Assembly (NCBI GenBank): GCA_026625625.1
Contig: CP113055.1
Coordinates: forward strand, 3,517,001-3,581,000
Origin: Blastomonas sp. SL216
GTDB lineage: Bacteria; Pseudomonadota; Alphaproteobacteria; Sphingomonadales; Sphingomonadaceae
Length of the DNA stretch: 64,000 nucleotides
Direction: 5' to 3'
Shown here: positions 49,804 through 58,831 of the stretch, piece after piece
How positions within the stretch are numbered: position 1 is the stretch's first letter
How the letters are laid out: every line of letters begins with the position of its first letter
The notes under the pieces: generated by a model
The model's database searches: none
Told to the model about the DNA's origin: nothing
The model's input: the letters and a program-made list of their open reading frames with translations, nothing else
Program-made: the position numbers and the translations under genes

Positions 49804-49877
49804 GAGTCTTTTTGCGATTCCCCGGCGGCGCCATGCCCGCGCGACTCGCGGATTCAGGCCGGTTAACGCGAAATTAA
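49804..49877 (+). promoter_or_regulatory. ctrA control region: four GANTC sites and a CtrA box
   Basis: GANTC sites start at 49804 (GAGTC), 49816 (GATTC), 49843 (GACTC) and 49851 (GATTC). A full CtrA-binding motif TTAA-CGCGAAA-TTAA follows at 49863-49877, with another half-site GGTTAATG at 49901. In Caulobacter ctrA is controlled by CcrM methylation of GANTC and by CtrA itself; the same layout appears here. Two CCAATTGG palindromes at 49730-49748 lie just upstream and are of unknown meaning. Confidence 0.75.
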
Positions 49878-49981
49878 CCTTTTGCCCCCAAAAAAATTAT
49901 GGTTAATGTTTTCCTCGTCGATCCGTTCTTGGGTCCAGATGACTGAACGGTGCCGATGGCACGGGCAAAAAGGGGCTGCAC

Positions 49982-50683
49982 ATGCGGGTGCTTTTGATCG
50001 AAGATGAGCCGACAACGGCCAAGGCCATTGAGCTGATGCTCACGACCGAGGGCTTCAATGTCTACACGACCGACCTCGGCGAAGAAGGCCTGGATCTGGG
50101 CAAGCTCTATGATTACGATATCATCCTGCTCGACCTGAACCTGCCCGACATGCACGGCTATGACGTGCTGAAAAAGCTCCGCGTCGCCAAGGTGCAGACG
50201 CCGGTGCTCATTCTGTCCGGCATTTCGGAGATGGACAGCAAGGTCCGGTCGTTCGGCTTCGGTGCCGACGATTATGTGACCAAGCCTTTCCACCGCGAAG
50301 AGCTGATCGCCCGTATTCACGCCGTGGTGCGCCGTTCCAAGGGCCATTCGCAAAGCGTCATCCGCACCGGCAAGCTGGCGGTCAACCTCGACGCCAAGAC
50401 CGTCGAGGTCGATGGCGCCCGCGTGCATCTGACCGGCAAGGAATATGCGATGCTCGAGCTGCTTTCGCTGCGCAAGGGCACCACGCTGACCAAGGAAATG
50501 TTCCTGAACCACCTTTATGGCGGCATGGACGAACCCGAACTCAAGATCATCGACGTCTTCATCTGCAAGCTGCGCAAGAAACTGGCGCTGGCCTGTGGTG
50601 GCGAGAATTATATCGAGACCGTCTGGGGGCGCGGCTATGTGCTGCGCGATCCGGAGGCCGATGGCGAAGTGATCGCTGCCTGA
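49982..50683 (+). CDS. ctrA: Cell-cycle response regulator CtrA
   Basis: 233 residues, OmpR-type response regulator. The receiver domain is [20 protein letters not shown] with phosphoacceptor D51 in [16 protein letters not shown] and the lysine in [20 protein letters not shown]. The winged-helix DNA-binding domain includes [20 protein letters not shown] and [20 protein letters not shown], and [12 protein letters not shown] closes it, nearly the canonical CtrA sequence. It is the alphaproteobacterial master regulator of cell-cycle and motility genes. Upstream are a CtrA box and GANTC sites, indicating autoregulation and methylation control. Confidence 0.96.
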   Translation: MRVLLIEDEPTTAKAIELMLTTEGFNVYTTDLGEEGLDLGKLYDYDIILLDLNLPDMHGYDVLKKLRVAKVQTPVLILSGISEMDSKVRSFGFGADDYVTKPFHREELIARIHAVVRRSKGHSQSVIRTGKLAVNLDAKTVEVDGARVHLTGKEYAMLELLSLRKGTTLTKEMFLNHLYGGMDEPELKIIDVFICKLRKKLALACGGENYIETVWGRGYVLRDPEADGEVIAA

Positions 50684-50721
50684 TTTTTCCCTGACTACCT
50701 TCACTCTTCTCATCTTCCCAT

Positions 50722-50752
50722 AAAGGGGTCGCAGGCGACTGTGGCCCCTTTT
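50722..50752 (+). terminator. Terminator of ctrA
   Basis: AAAGGGG (50722-50728) pairs with CCCCTTT (50745-50751), followed by TGGG. It lies 38 bases after the ctrA stop. Confidence 0.65.
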
Positions 50753-50844
50753 GGGCGTCTCCGCTCAGCTACAGCGCAAGGCGCGCTTTTGCTTGCCAAG
50801 TCCGCCCCCCGCGTTAACGGTGCCTCGCCGGGGAAAGGGGAAGA

Positions 50845-52113
50845 ATGATGCACCCATTTCGCACGCATCAGCGTGTGCTGACAGCGTCGCTGGTCGGCAC
50901 TGCGGTCGAGTTCTACGATTTCTATATCTATGCGACCGCCGCCGCGCTCGTCTTCGGGCCGCTGTTCTTCCCGGCAGAAAGCGCCTCTGCGCAGCTGATG
51001 CTCAGCTATATGAGCTTTGGCCTCGCCTTTTTCGCCCGGCCTGTCGGCGCCATCGCCTTTGGCCATTTCGGCGATCGTATCGGGCGCAAGTCGACGCTTG
51101 TCGCCTCGCTGATGCTGATGGGCGGATCTACGCTGCTGATCGCGTTTCTGCCGACCTGGCAGATGGTGGGCTGGGTCGCGCCGCTGCTGCTGTGCATCCT
51201 GCGCTTTGGCCAAGGCTTCGGCCTGGGCGGCGAATGGGGCGGCGCAGCCTTGCTGGCGGTGGAAAACGCCCCGCCGGGATGGGCGGCCCGCTTCGGCATG
51301 GCGCCGCAACTGGGCGCGCCTGTGGGGTTCATTGCCGCAAACGGGCTGTTCCTGCTGCTGGGGCTGAACCTTACCGAAGAACAGTTCATCAGCTGGGGCT
51401 GGCGCGTGCCGTTCCTGGCCAGCGGCATCCTGGTCGGGCTGGGGCTGTGGGTGCGGCTGAAGATCACCGAAACCCCCGATTTTGCCCGCGTGCTCGAGGC
51501 AGAGCGCCCGGCAGCGGTTCCGGTCGCCGAACTGCTGCGCCATCACCTGCGCGCCACCCTGTCGGGCACGTTCGCGGTCGTCGCCTGCTTTGCGATCTTC
51601 TACCTCTCGACCGCCTTTGCCCTGGGCTATGCCACCACCGCGCTGGGGCATGACCGCACCAGCTTCCTGATCGTGCAGCTGGGCGCCATCCTCTTCCTGG
51701 CACTGGGCATCGTCGTCTCCGGCTATCGTTCGGATGCGACCAGCAGCGGGCGTGTGCTGATGATCGGCTGCGCGGCGACCATCGGCGTCGGGCTGATGTT
51801 CGGGCCGCTGCTCGGCTCGGGTTCGCTCTGGCTGGCCTGGATCGCGCTGTCGGTGGCGCTGCTGGTCATGGGCTTTGTCTATGGTCCGCTAGGTGCGTGG
51901 TTGCCGCAGCAATTTCCCGCCCGCGTGCGCTATACCGGCGCATCGGTGGCATTCAATGGCGGCGGCATCATTGGCGGCGCTGTCGCCCCGATCGCCGCGC
52001 AGGCGCTCGCCGACCGGGGCGGCGCGGACGCGGTAGGGCTGTATCTCGCCGCTGCAGGTTTGGTCAGCTTTGCAGGTCTATGGGCGCAGCGGGGGCGGGC
52101 CGCAACAGCGTGA
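50845..52113 (+). CDS. MFS transporter, metabolite:proton symporter (MHS/ProP-like)
   Basis: 422 residues, about twelve membrane segments. The N-terminal SLVGTAVEFYDFYIYATAAA and the loop FGHFGDRIGRKSTLVASLML (MFS motif GxxxDRxGRK) identify the MHS subgroup, with GFGLGGEWGGAALLAVENAP also typical. The substrate is unknown; relatives carry dicarboxylates, alpha-ketoglutarate or osmolytes. Two adjacent ATGs (50845, 50848) follow AAGGGGAAG. Its last 50 bases overlap the convergent rsmD gene. Confidence 0.9.
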   Translation: MMHPFRTHQRVLTASLVGTAVEFYDFYIYATAAALVFGPLFFPAESASAQLMLSYMSFGLAFFARPVGAIAFGHFGDRIGRKSTLVASLMLMGGSTLLIAFLPTWQMVGWVAPLLLCILRFGQGFGLGGEWGGAALLAVENAPPGWAARFGMAPQLGAPVGFIAANGLFLLLGLNLTEEQFISWGWRVPFLASGILVGLGLWVRLKITETPDFARVLEAERPAAVPVAELLRHHLRATLSGTFAVVACFAIFYLSTAFALGYATTALGHDRTSFLIVQLGAILFLALGIVVSGYRSDATSSGRVLMIGCAATIGVGLMFGPLLGSGSLWLAWIALSVALLVMGFVYGPLGAWLPQQFPARVRYTGASVAFNGGGIIGGAVAPIAAQALADRGGADAVGLYLAAAGLVSFAGLWAQRGRAATA

Positions 52114-52636
52114 GCTTCGCCTTGCCGACGACGCGTTCTGTGTCGATTTCGAACCCGGCAATGTCGAGCGTTTCCTTGGCGGAGGTTTCCAGGCTGATCC
52201 AGCTCGACGGCGCGAACCAGCCTAGCCGGTTCAGCTTGTCGAGCGCCACTGCGCCTGCACCAGTGCCATAAGGCGGGTCGAGCAGGATCAGGTCGAATGG
52301 CTTGATGGCGGGCCCCAGCGACAATGCGGAGCTCGGCCGGACCTCGCACCGCGCATCGGCTTCGAGCAGGCGGATATTGGCCTTGAGCACGTCGATCGCT
52401 GGTCGGTCCTGTTCCACGAACACGCACCGCTGCGCTCCGCGCGACAGGGCTTCGAGCCCCAGCGCGCCCGAGCCTGCGAACAGGTCAAGCACCGCCAGCT
52501 CCTCGAACGAGCCGAGGCGGCTCGTCAGCATCGAGAACAAGGTCTCGCGGGTACGATCGGCGGTGGGGCGGGTAGTGTCGCCTGGAGGTGCCTTCAGCTT
52601 GCGGCCCCGCCATTCGCCCGAAATGATGCGCAGCAT
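52064..52636 (-). CDS. rsmD: 16S rRNA (guanine966-N2)-methyltransferase
   Basis: 190 residues. MLRIISGEWRGRKLKAPPGD is the family start, RPTADRTRETLFSML the RNA-contact segment, VLDLFAGSGALGLEALSRGA the SAM loop and LILLDPPYGTG the catalytic DPPY motif. Methylates G966 in the small-subunit head. It ends inside the convergent MFS gene, a 50-bp antisense overlap of coding ends. Downstream of the pseudouridine synthase gene (15-bp gap), so the two rRNA-modification genes form an operon. Confidence 0.95.
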   Translation of the reverse strand: MLRIISGEWRGRKLKAPPGDTTRPTADRTRETLFSMLTSRLGSFEELAVLDLFAGSGALGLEALSRGAQRCVFVEQDRPAIDVLKANIRLLEADARCEVRPSSALSLGPAIKPFDLILLDPPYGTGAGAVALDKLNRLGWFAPSSWISLETSAKETLDIAGFEIDTERVVGKAKLTLLRPAPAAPIDLQS

Positions 52637-52651
52637 CCTAGCGTTTCACTC

Positions 52652-53467
52652 TCATTTCAGCGTCTTCCTGAACGTCACCACATCGTGCCTGCGCACCTCG
52701 TCGACCGCGCCGACATCCAGCCCTTCCAGCAGGAAGGGGCCATAGCGCGTGCGGATGAGGCGCGAGACCTTGAGCCCGAGATGTTCGAGCACGCGGCGCA
52801 CTTCGCGGTTCTTGCCCTCGGTCAGCGTCATCTCGATCCAGCCGTTGCGGCCGGTCCGCCGTTCGAGATTGGCGTCGATCTTGCCGTAGCGCACGCCTTC
52901 GATGGTGATGCCGTGGATCAGGTCCTCGAGCTGCGTCTGGCTGACCTCGCCAAAGGCACGCGCGCGATAGGTGCGCTCCACGCCGGTAGCCGGCAGCTCC
53001 ATCTGGCGCTTCAGTTCGCCGTCATTGGTCATCAGCAGCAGGCCCTCGGTATTGAGGTCCAATCGCCCTACAGGCATCATGCGCGGCGCATCGGGCGCAA
53101 CCTTGGCCAGGTGCTCGTAAATGGTCGGACGACCGGTAAAGTCGCGCTCTGCGGTCAGCAGACCGGCAGGCTTGTGGAAGCGCCACAATTTGGCGGGCGC
53201 TGGCTCCTTGACCGGCTTGCCATCAACGGTGATGCCGTTGAGGCTGGTCAGCACCGTGGCGGGCGTGGTGATGACCACGCCATCGCGCGCGACGCGTCCG
53301 CCCTCGATCATCCGCTCGATCTCGCGGCGCGAGGCGATGCCGGCGCGCGCCAGCAGCTTGGCGATGCGCTGGCCATCACCCAGCGTGGAGGTGCGGGCCT
53401 TGGGCGGTGCGGCGCGCGGCGAGGGGCTGTCGTCGAGCGGATCGAATTTCGGTTTCCGGGGGGGCAT
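52652..53467 (-). CDS. rluB: RsuA/RluB-family rRNA pseudouridine synthase
   Basis: 271 residues. The N-terminal ~30 residues are Pro/Ala/Lys-rich. The S4 domain is RIAKLLARAGIASRREIERM, and the catalytic aspartate is D137 in PVGRLDLNTEGLLLMTNDGE. GKNREVRRVLEHLGLKVSRL is the C-terminal signature. Length and tail favour a 23S-acting RluB type over RsuA, but the target site is an inference. Operon with rsmD. Confidence 0.9.
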   Translation of the reverse strand: MPPRKPKFDPLDDSPSPRAAPPKARTSTLGDGQRIAKLLARAGIASRREIERMIEGGRVARDGVVITTPATVLTSLNGITVDGKPVKEPAPAKLWRFHKPAGLLTAERDFTGRPTIYEHLAKVAPDAPRMMPVGRLDLNTEGLLLMTNDGELKRQMELPATGVERTYRARAFGEVSQTQLEDLIHGITIEGVRYGKIDANLERRTGRNGWIEMTLTEGKNREVRRVLEHLGLKVSRLIRTRYGPFLLEGLDVGAVDEVRRHDVVTFRKTLK

Positions 53468-53566
53468 GGGCGCTGCTATAACGTCGAAGGGCGCTTGCGG
53501 GAACGCAAGAATTGATCCTCGCGTATTTACCTTTCCTGCCGCTCCGCCCAGTCAGAAAGTCGCCTC

Positions 53567-53995
53567 ATGCTGTTTTCGCGGTTCACCCGTTCGATCGAAA
53601 CCATCCTGATCGTCGAGGACGAGCCGTTGATCGCCTTTGACAATGAACTGCGCGTGGTCGATGCGGGCTATCGCGTCGCCGCGACGGTCGATACCGAGGC
53701 GGAAGCGATCGCGGTGCTGGAGCGCGAACCGATCCATCTCGTGCTGGCCGACGTCAACCTCTCGCGCGGCGGCAGCGGGGTGGAAGTGGCTCGGGTCGCC
53801 AGCGAACGCGACATTCCGGTGCTGTTCGCGACGGGAACCTGTCCCGGCCATGCCAAGCAATATGCCATCGGCTGCCTGATCAAGCCGTATAGCGCGGCAG
53901 AACTGGTCAAGGCGATCCATGCGGTCGATCTGCTGATCCGCGGCAAGACGCCCAAGGCGATGCCCAAGCCGCTCAACCTCTATCCGGCGGCGTAA
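53567..53995 (+). CDS. Stand-alone response regulator receiver protein
   Basis: 142 residues. A single receiver domain preceded by a short MLFSRFTRSIE leader. The acidic pair is EDE in TILIVEDEPL, the phosphoacceptor D62 in LVLADVNLSRGG and the lysine in GCLIKPYSAAELVKAIHAVD. No output domain, so it probably works by protein contact or as a phosphate shuttle. The YAIGCLIKPYS segment, where T or D usually precede, resembles receivers associated with HWE/PhyR signalling in alphaproteobacteria, a guess. No partner kinase is nearby. Confidence 0.87.
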   Translation: MLFSRFTRSIETILIVEDEPLIAFDNELRVVDAGYRVAATVDTEAEAIAVLEREPIHLVLADVNLSRGGSGVEVARVASERDIPVLFATGTCPGHAKQYAIGCLIKPYSAAELVKAIHAVDLLIRGKTPKAMPKPLNLYPAA

Positions 53996-54061
53996 CCGGC
54001 TGACCAGAGCCAGCGAATATCGCGGCCATGGAGCGCAGTGCGCGCGGACAAGGACATGGCG

Positions 54062-54844
54062 ATGTTGAAAATCTGGATTCCCATGCTGGCGCTGGCCGGT
54101 CTCACCGGCTTCGTGCTGATCGAAGGGCGTGCCGACCCGTCTGCCGCTGCAGCGGTGCAGCGCGTGGCGGCAAGGCCGGTGGCGACATTGTCGGCGGCTG
54201 GCCCGGTGGTGGCAGAGCTGTTCACCAGCCAGGGCTGTTCGTCATGCCCACCCGCCGATGCGGTAGCTGCACGGCTGGCACGCGATCCCGCGATCCTGGT
54301 GATCAGCCGCCCGGTGACCTATTGGGACCGGCTCGGCTGGAAGGACAGCCTGGGCCGCGAGGAGAACACGCGGCTGCAGCGCCAATATGGCGACCGGGCC
54401 TTTGATGGCGCGAATATCTATACGCCGCAGCTGGTGGTTGATGGCCAGGCACAGGCGGTGGGGTCGCAAGAGGCCAGGGTACGCGCCCTGATCGCCAGCG
54501 CCGCGACCGCGCGCCGCAACGCAGGTCTCAGCGTCACGCTGGCAGCGGGCAACGCCGGCACGCGCACGGTGCGGCTCGATGGGCCCAGGGGCCAGAATGC
54601 CGAGCTGGTGCTGGTGGCGCTGGCGGCCGGGCGCACGATCAGCATCGGCAGCGGCGAGAATGGTGGGCGGCAGGTGCACTACACCAATGTCGTGCTGGCC
54701 GAGCGGGCGCTGGGGCGCTGGAGCGGCGGCGCGCACAGCGTGACCATCACTCCCGATATGCTGCGCCAGACGGGTGCGGATCGCCATGCCGTGCTGGTCC
54801 GCCAAGGACCGGGCGGTGCGGTGATCGGATCGGCGGTGATCTGA
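54062..54844 (+). CDS. DUF1223 thioredoxin-fold exported protein
   Basis: 260 residues from the ATG at 54062 (AAGGA eight bases upstream; ATG 54056 and GTG 54038 are in-frame alternatives). The N-terminus IWIPMLALAGLTGFVLIEG is a membrane anchor or signal. The DUF1223 motif VVAELFTSQGCSSCPPADAV carries a CxxC pair as in thioredoxins, followed by PVTYWDRLGWKDSLGREENT and the cis-proline-like segment IYTPQLVVDGQ. Probably periplasmic with a redox function; the substrate is unknown. Confidence 0.88.
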   Translation: MLKIWIPMLALAGLTGFVLIEGRADPSAAAAVQRVAARPVATLSAAGPVVAELFTSQGCSSCPPADAVAARLARDPAILVISRPVTYWDRLGWKDSLGREENTRLQRQYGDRAFDGANIYTPQLVVDGQAQAVGSQEARVRALIASAATARRNAGLSVTLAAGNAGTRTVRLDGPRGQNAELVLVALAAGRTISIGSGENGGRQVHYTNVVLAERALGRWSGGAHSVTITPDMLRQTGADRHAVLVRQGPGGAVIGSAVI

Positions 54845-54930
54845 CGCCGCCCGGCAGCGCAAATCCCTCTGGCGTAAATCGCTGGTGCCGCTAGTTTCCT
54901 GCCCCGGGACACGGGAAGGGAAAAGATTGC

Positions 54931-56271
54931 ATGAACGATAACGCCGCCGGGATCGCGCCCGAAGTCACGGGTTGGCGCGCCTCGCTGCCGATGGGCCTCA
55001 GGCCCTATACCGAGGCTGCACCGCTGGCCGCATTGTTCCTGGGTATTTCCTCGGGCTTTCCCTTCGCGATGATCGCCGCGACGCTGTCCACCCGGCTGGC
55101 CCAGTCGGGGATCGAAAAGTCGACCGTCACTGCCTTTGCGCTCACGTTCCTTGCTTATAATTTCAAATGGCTCTGGGCACCGATCATCGATGCGGTGAAG
55201 CTGCCGCTGATCGGGCGGCTGGGCCAGCGCGTCTCGTGGCTGATCCTGTGCGCGGTGCTGGTGATGGTCGCGATCATGAACCTGGGGCTGGCCGATCCGG
55301 AGGCGGATATCGCCAGCGTTGCCGTCGCCGCGATCCTGGTCGGCGTGGCGGGCGCAACCTTCGATATCGTGATCGACGCCTATCGCATCGAACTGCTCGA
55401 GCCGCATCAGCTGGGCGTGGGATCGGGGATGAGCCAATATGGCTGGCGCATCGGAGCCGCGCTCGCAGGGTCAGTGGCGCTGATCGTCGCGGCGCGCAGC
55501 GACTGGAGCACGGCCTATATCGCGGTGTCGTTCTTCGGCCTGTTCGCGGTGATCACCGGGCTGGTGATGGGCGAACCGGCGCGGCGGCAGGAACCCAAGC
55601 CCCTGAAGGGTCCGGTTGCCGCCGCGATCGCCTATGTCAGCCCGCTGGCCGAGTTCTTCAAGCGCTCCGGCGCGCTCGTCGTGCTGCTGTTCGTGCTGGT
55701 CCACAAGATCGGCGACACGCTCGCCAACCTGACGCTGCGGCTGCTGTTCGAGGATCTGGGCTTCACCAATGACGAGCTGGCGATCTACGATGTCGGCCTC
55801 GGCTTCTGGGCGCTGCTGGCGGGCATTTTTGTCGGCGGTATGCTCTATGCGCGGCTGGGCATGAAGCGCTCGGTGCTGATCAGCCTGATCCTGATGGCGG
55901 TGTCGAACCTGGCCTTTGCCGGGCTCGCCAGTGTCGGCCATAACACCTGGGCGATGGCCGGCGCGATGGGCTTCGAGAATTTCGCCAGCGGCATCGGCGG
56001 GGTGTGCGTGGTCGCCTATCTCTCGGCTTTGTGCAATCTGGAGTTCACCGCGACGCAGTTCGCGCTGCTTTCCGCCGCCGCCAGCATCACCGGACGGTTC
56101 CTCACCGGAACGCTGGCGGGCGGCATGATCGAGCAGCTGGGCTTCACCAATTTCTATCTGGTGACGACGGTGGCCGCGCTGCCGGGTGTGCTGCTGTTCT
56201 GGTGGATGATGGCGAGCGGCCTGGTGGATCGGTCGCTGGGGACGGCTGGGACCGAGGAGAACGGGGCTTAG
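54931..56271 (+). CDS. ampG: AmpG-like MFS permease (muropeptide transporter family)
   Basis: 446 residues with about twelve membrane segments. Features shared with AmpG are the N-terminal FLGISSGFPFAMIAATLSTR, the early acidic FKWLWAPIIDAVKLP loop, AFDIVIDAYRIELL-like segment GATFDIVIDAYRIELLEPHQ, and VHKIGDTLANLTLRLLFEDL. AmpG imports GlcNAc-anhydroMurNAc peptides for cell-wall recycling; other PAT-family members carry acetyl-CoA, so the substrate is inferred. It has a good ATG after GGGAAGGGAAA. Confidence 0.85.
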   Translation: MNDNAAGIAPEVTGWRASLPMGLRPYTEAAPLAALFLGISSGFPFAMIAATLSTRLAQSGIEKSTVTAFALTFLAYNFKWLWAPIIDAVKLPLIGRLGQRVSWLILCAVLVMVAIMNLGLADPEADIASVAVAAILVGVAGATFDIVIDAYRIELLEPHQLGVGSGMSQYGWRIGAALAGSVALIVAARSDWSTAYIAVSFFGLFAVITGLVMGEPARRQEPKPLKGPVAAAIAYVSPLAEFFKRSGALVVLLFVLVHKIGDTLANLTLRLLFEDLGFTNDELAIYDVGLGFWALLAGIFVGGMLYARLGMKRSVLISLILMAVSNLAFAGLASVGHNTWAMAGAMGFENFASGIGGVCVVAYLSALCNLEFTATQFALLSAAASITGRFLTGTLAGGMIEQLGFTNFYLVTTVAALPGVLLFWWMMASGLVDRSLGTAGTEENGA

Positions 56272-56289
56272 TCAGGATCAATGCGCAAA

Positions 56290-56420
56290 TATTTCCGCGT
56301 TCCCGAGCCCTTCGGCTGCTGGCAAGCCAGCCGCTCAGGATGAACTTCTCGGCAAAGCCGAGAAGTCGAGGGACGTATGCGCTATATTTTCCGAACACGT
56401 ACCTCGACTTCGCTCGGGAC
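56290..56420. repeat. Repeat-rich intergenic segment with hairpins
   Basis: TTCTCGGC (56346-56353) pairs with GCCGAGAA (56357-56364). Flanking pieces (CTCAGGATGAAC, GTCGAGGGACG, CCTCGACTTCGCTCGGGAC) resemble fragments of the repeat at 32129. It separates the convergent ampG and folC genes and may terminate both. No gene seen. Confidence 0.6.
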
Positions 56421-56452
56421 AAACGGATGGGGTGTCATAGGCACTCGCCTAT

Positions 56453-57778
56453 TCAATCAGGTTCTTGCCCGTTCGCCTTGAGCACTTCGCCCGCGAGATA
56501 GAGCGAGCCCGCGATCAGCACCGGCGCCGCTTCATGCTCCGCCAGCCGCGCCATCGCCGCTGCGACATCCGCCGCCGCCTCGACCTCGATCCCCGAGGTA
56601 AGGCATTGCTGAAACGCATCGGCATCGTGCCATTCATGCCCGGGCACCGGCAGCGCGGTGACGCTGGCGAGATAGGGCTCCAGCGGGCCCAGCAGCGCGC
56701 CGGGCTGCTTGTTCGACAGCATGCCGATGATCAGATGCACCTTTCCGCCCATCGCGGACACGTGCCGCGCCAGCGCCGCGCCGGCATCCGGATTGTGCCC
56801 GCCATCGAGCCATACGGGCTCGCCGGTGCCCAGCAACCGGGTGAGCGGGCCGGGGTTCAGCCGCTGCATCCGCGCGGGCCATTCGGCCCAGCCCATCGCG
56901 GCGCTGAGCGCGCTGTCGGGGATGGCAAGTGCGCTTTGGTGGCGGATCATGGCGATGGCGAGCGCGGCGTTATCCGCCTGATGCTCGCCGGGCAGGCGCG
57001 GCAGCGGCAGGCTGAGCCGTCCGTCGACATCGCGATAGTGCAGCCGCCCCTGATAGAGCGCGGCGTCCCAGTCCTCGCCGCGCGCCTTGACATAGGCCCC
57101 GGCGCGCATCGCCTGGCCGGCAATCGCGCCCATCATGCCGATGGCATATTTCTGGATGACGAGCGGCACGCCCTGCTTGGCGATCCCTGATTTCTCGAAA
57201 GCGATGCGTTCCAGCGGAACCTCGGGCGTGCCCTTTTCGGGCGCGAGCAGGAACGCCTCGTGGTCGATGCCCAGCGCCGCTATGCCGCACACGGCCGGCG
57301 CGGGCAGCACGTTGGTCGCATCCAGCCTGCCGCCCAGGCCCACCTCGATCACACAGGCATCGGCGGGCGTCTCCGCAAAGGCGAGAAACGCAGCGGCGGT
57401 CGTGACCTCGAAAAAGCTGGCGCTGATCCCCTCTGCAATGTCGAGCACTCGCGCGAGATAATCGGCCAGCGCCTCGTCGTCGATCAGCCGTCCGGCGAGC
57501 CGAATCCGCTCGTTGAAGCGCACCAGATGCGGGCTGGTATAGACATGGGCGACATGGCCCGAAGCCTCGATTGCGGCGCGCAGGAACGCGCAGGTCGATC
57601 CCTTGCCGTTGGTGCCCGCGACATGGAAGACGGGGGGCAGACGGTGGTGCGGATTGCCCAGCCGGGCGAGCAGTTCGGTGATCCGCTCCAGCCCCAGCAC
57701 GTCGCGCCCTGGCGACAGCGCCGCGAGCCGGTCCAGCTGGGTCTGGACGCCAGCATGCGTGGAAATGGCGTGGTCCAT
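56453..57778 (-). CDS. folC: Folylpolyglutamate/dihydrofolate synthase
   Basis: 441 residues from the ATG at 57776-57778 after AGGAGGGGAAAGG. Mur-ligase-fold enzyme adding glutamates to folates. P-loop FHVAGTNGKGSTCAFLRAAI, then YTSPHLVRFNERIRLAGRLI, the metal region VIEVGLGGRLDATNVL, and the C-terminal WLDGGHNPDAGAALA. It is the last gene of the trp-accD-folC cluster, separated from accD by a palindromic element. Confidence 0.94.
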   Translation of the reverse strand: MDHAISTHAGVQTQLDRLAALSPGRDVLGLERITELLARLGNPHHRLPPVFHVAGTNGKGSTCAFLRAAIEASGHVAHVYTSPHLVRFNERIRLAGRLIDDEALADYLARVLDIAEGISASFFEVTTAAAFLAFAETPADACVIEVGLGGRLDATNVLPAPAVCGIAALGIDHEAFLLAPEKGTPEVPLERIAFEKSGIAKQGVPLVIQKYAIGMMGAIAGQAMRAGAYVKARGEDWDAALYQGRLHYRDVDGRLSLPLPRLPGEHQADNAALAIAMIRHQSALAIPDSALSAAMGWAEWPARMQRLNPGPLTRLLGTGEPVWLDGGHNPDAGAALARHVSAMGGKVHLIIGMLSNKQPGALLGPLEPYLASVTALPVPGHEWHDADAFQQCLTSGIEVEAAADVAAAMARLAEHEAAPVLIAGSLYLAGEVLKANGQEPD

Positions 57779-57926
57779 CACCCTTTCCCCTCCTGCTTGC
57801 GGGAGGGGCAGGTCCGGCTTGCCGGACCGGGGTGGGCAGGGAGAACGGAAGCCGCAAGGCGCGGCTGCGCCTCGCTCCCACCCCGCCCTTCGGGCACCCC
57901 TCCCGCAAGCGGGAGGGGAGAGGGTG
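57779..57926. repeat. Palindromic element between accD and folC
   Basis: A 30-base arm at 57779-57808 (CACCCTTTCCCCTCCTGCTT...) mirrors 57897-57926 (...AAGCGGGAGGGGAGAGGGTG) almost perfectly. The core has further hairpins (GGTCCGGC-TT-GCCGGACC). The folC ribosome site lies inside the right-hand end as transcribed, so folding could limit folC translation. Confidence 0.8.
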
Positions 57927-57959
57927 CGGGCGAAGATTGACGGCTGAACCCCGCCAGTT

Positions 57960-58817
57960 TCACGCTGCCGCCTTGGCCGCCATCAGATAATCGATCACGC
58001 TGCCCAGCCGTTCGCGCAGGTCCTTGCGCTCGACCACCATGTCGAGCATCCCGTGCTCGAGCAGATATTCGGAGCGCTGGAAGCCCTCGGGCAGCTTTTC
58101 GCGGATCGTCTGCTCGATCACGCGCTGGCCCGCAAAGCCGATCAGCGCATTGGGCTCGGCCATCTGCACATCGCCCAGCATTGCATAGCTGGCGGTGACG
58201 CCCCCGGTGGTGGGGTCGGTCAGCACGACGATATAGGGCAGGCCCGCCGCGTGCAGACGGCTGATCGCCACGGTGCTGCGCGGCATCTGCATCAGCGACA
58301 AGATGCCTTCCTGCATGCGCGCGCCACCGGCTGCGGTGAAGATGACATAGGGGCATTTTTCGGCAATCGCGCGCTCGGTGCCGCGAATGAACGCCTCACC
58401 CACCGCCATGCCCATCGATCCGCCCATGAAGGCGAAATCCTGCACGCCGACCACGGCCTTGTGGCCCTGGATGCGGCCCAGCGCATTGGTGAGCGCATCG
58501 GTCGCGGTGCCCGCCGCACGTGCGGCCTTGATGCGGTCGACATATTTCTTGCTGTCGCGGAACTTGAGCGGGTCTTCCTTGACCACCGGCGCGGGCAGCT
58601 CTTCCCAGATCTTGTCGTTGAACAGCATCGCAAAGCGCGCCTGCGCCCCGATCCGCTCATGATGGCCGCATTTGGGGCAGACCGAGAGATTGTCCTCGAA
58701 CTCCTTGGCGAACACCATTTCGCCGCAGGCCTTGCACTTGTGCCACAGGTTGTCGGGCGTGGTGTCGCGCTTGGCGATCAGGGGGATCGAATTGCGGACG
58801 CGGCTGAACCAGCTCAT
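57960..58817 (-). CDS. accD: Acetyl-CoA carboxylase carboxyltransferase beta subunit
   Basis: 285 residues. Transfers carboxyl from biotin to acetyl-CoA with AccA for fatty-acid synthesis. The zinc ribbon is [20 protein letters not shown] then [45 protein letters not shown] and [19 protein letters not shown] are the crotonase-fold core. Conserved place between trpA and folC in sphingomonads. ATG at 58815-58817 after GGAGCATCCCCC. Confidence 0.96.
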   Translation of the reverse strand: MSWFSRVRNSIPLIAKRDTTPDNLWHKCKACGEMVFAKEFEDNLSVCPKCGHHERIGAQARFAMLFNDKIWEELPAPVVKEDPLKFRDSKKYVDRIKAARAAGTATDALTNALGRIQGHKAVVGVQDFAFMGGSMGMAVGEAFIRGTERAIAEKCPYVIFTAAGGARMQEGILSLMQMPRSTVAISRLHAAGLPYIVVLTDPTTGGVTASYAMLGDVQMAEPNALIGFAGQRVIEQTIREKLPEGFQRSEYLLEHGMLDMVVERKDLRERLGSVIDYLMAAKAAA

Positions 58818-58831
58818 GGGGGATGCTCCTA

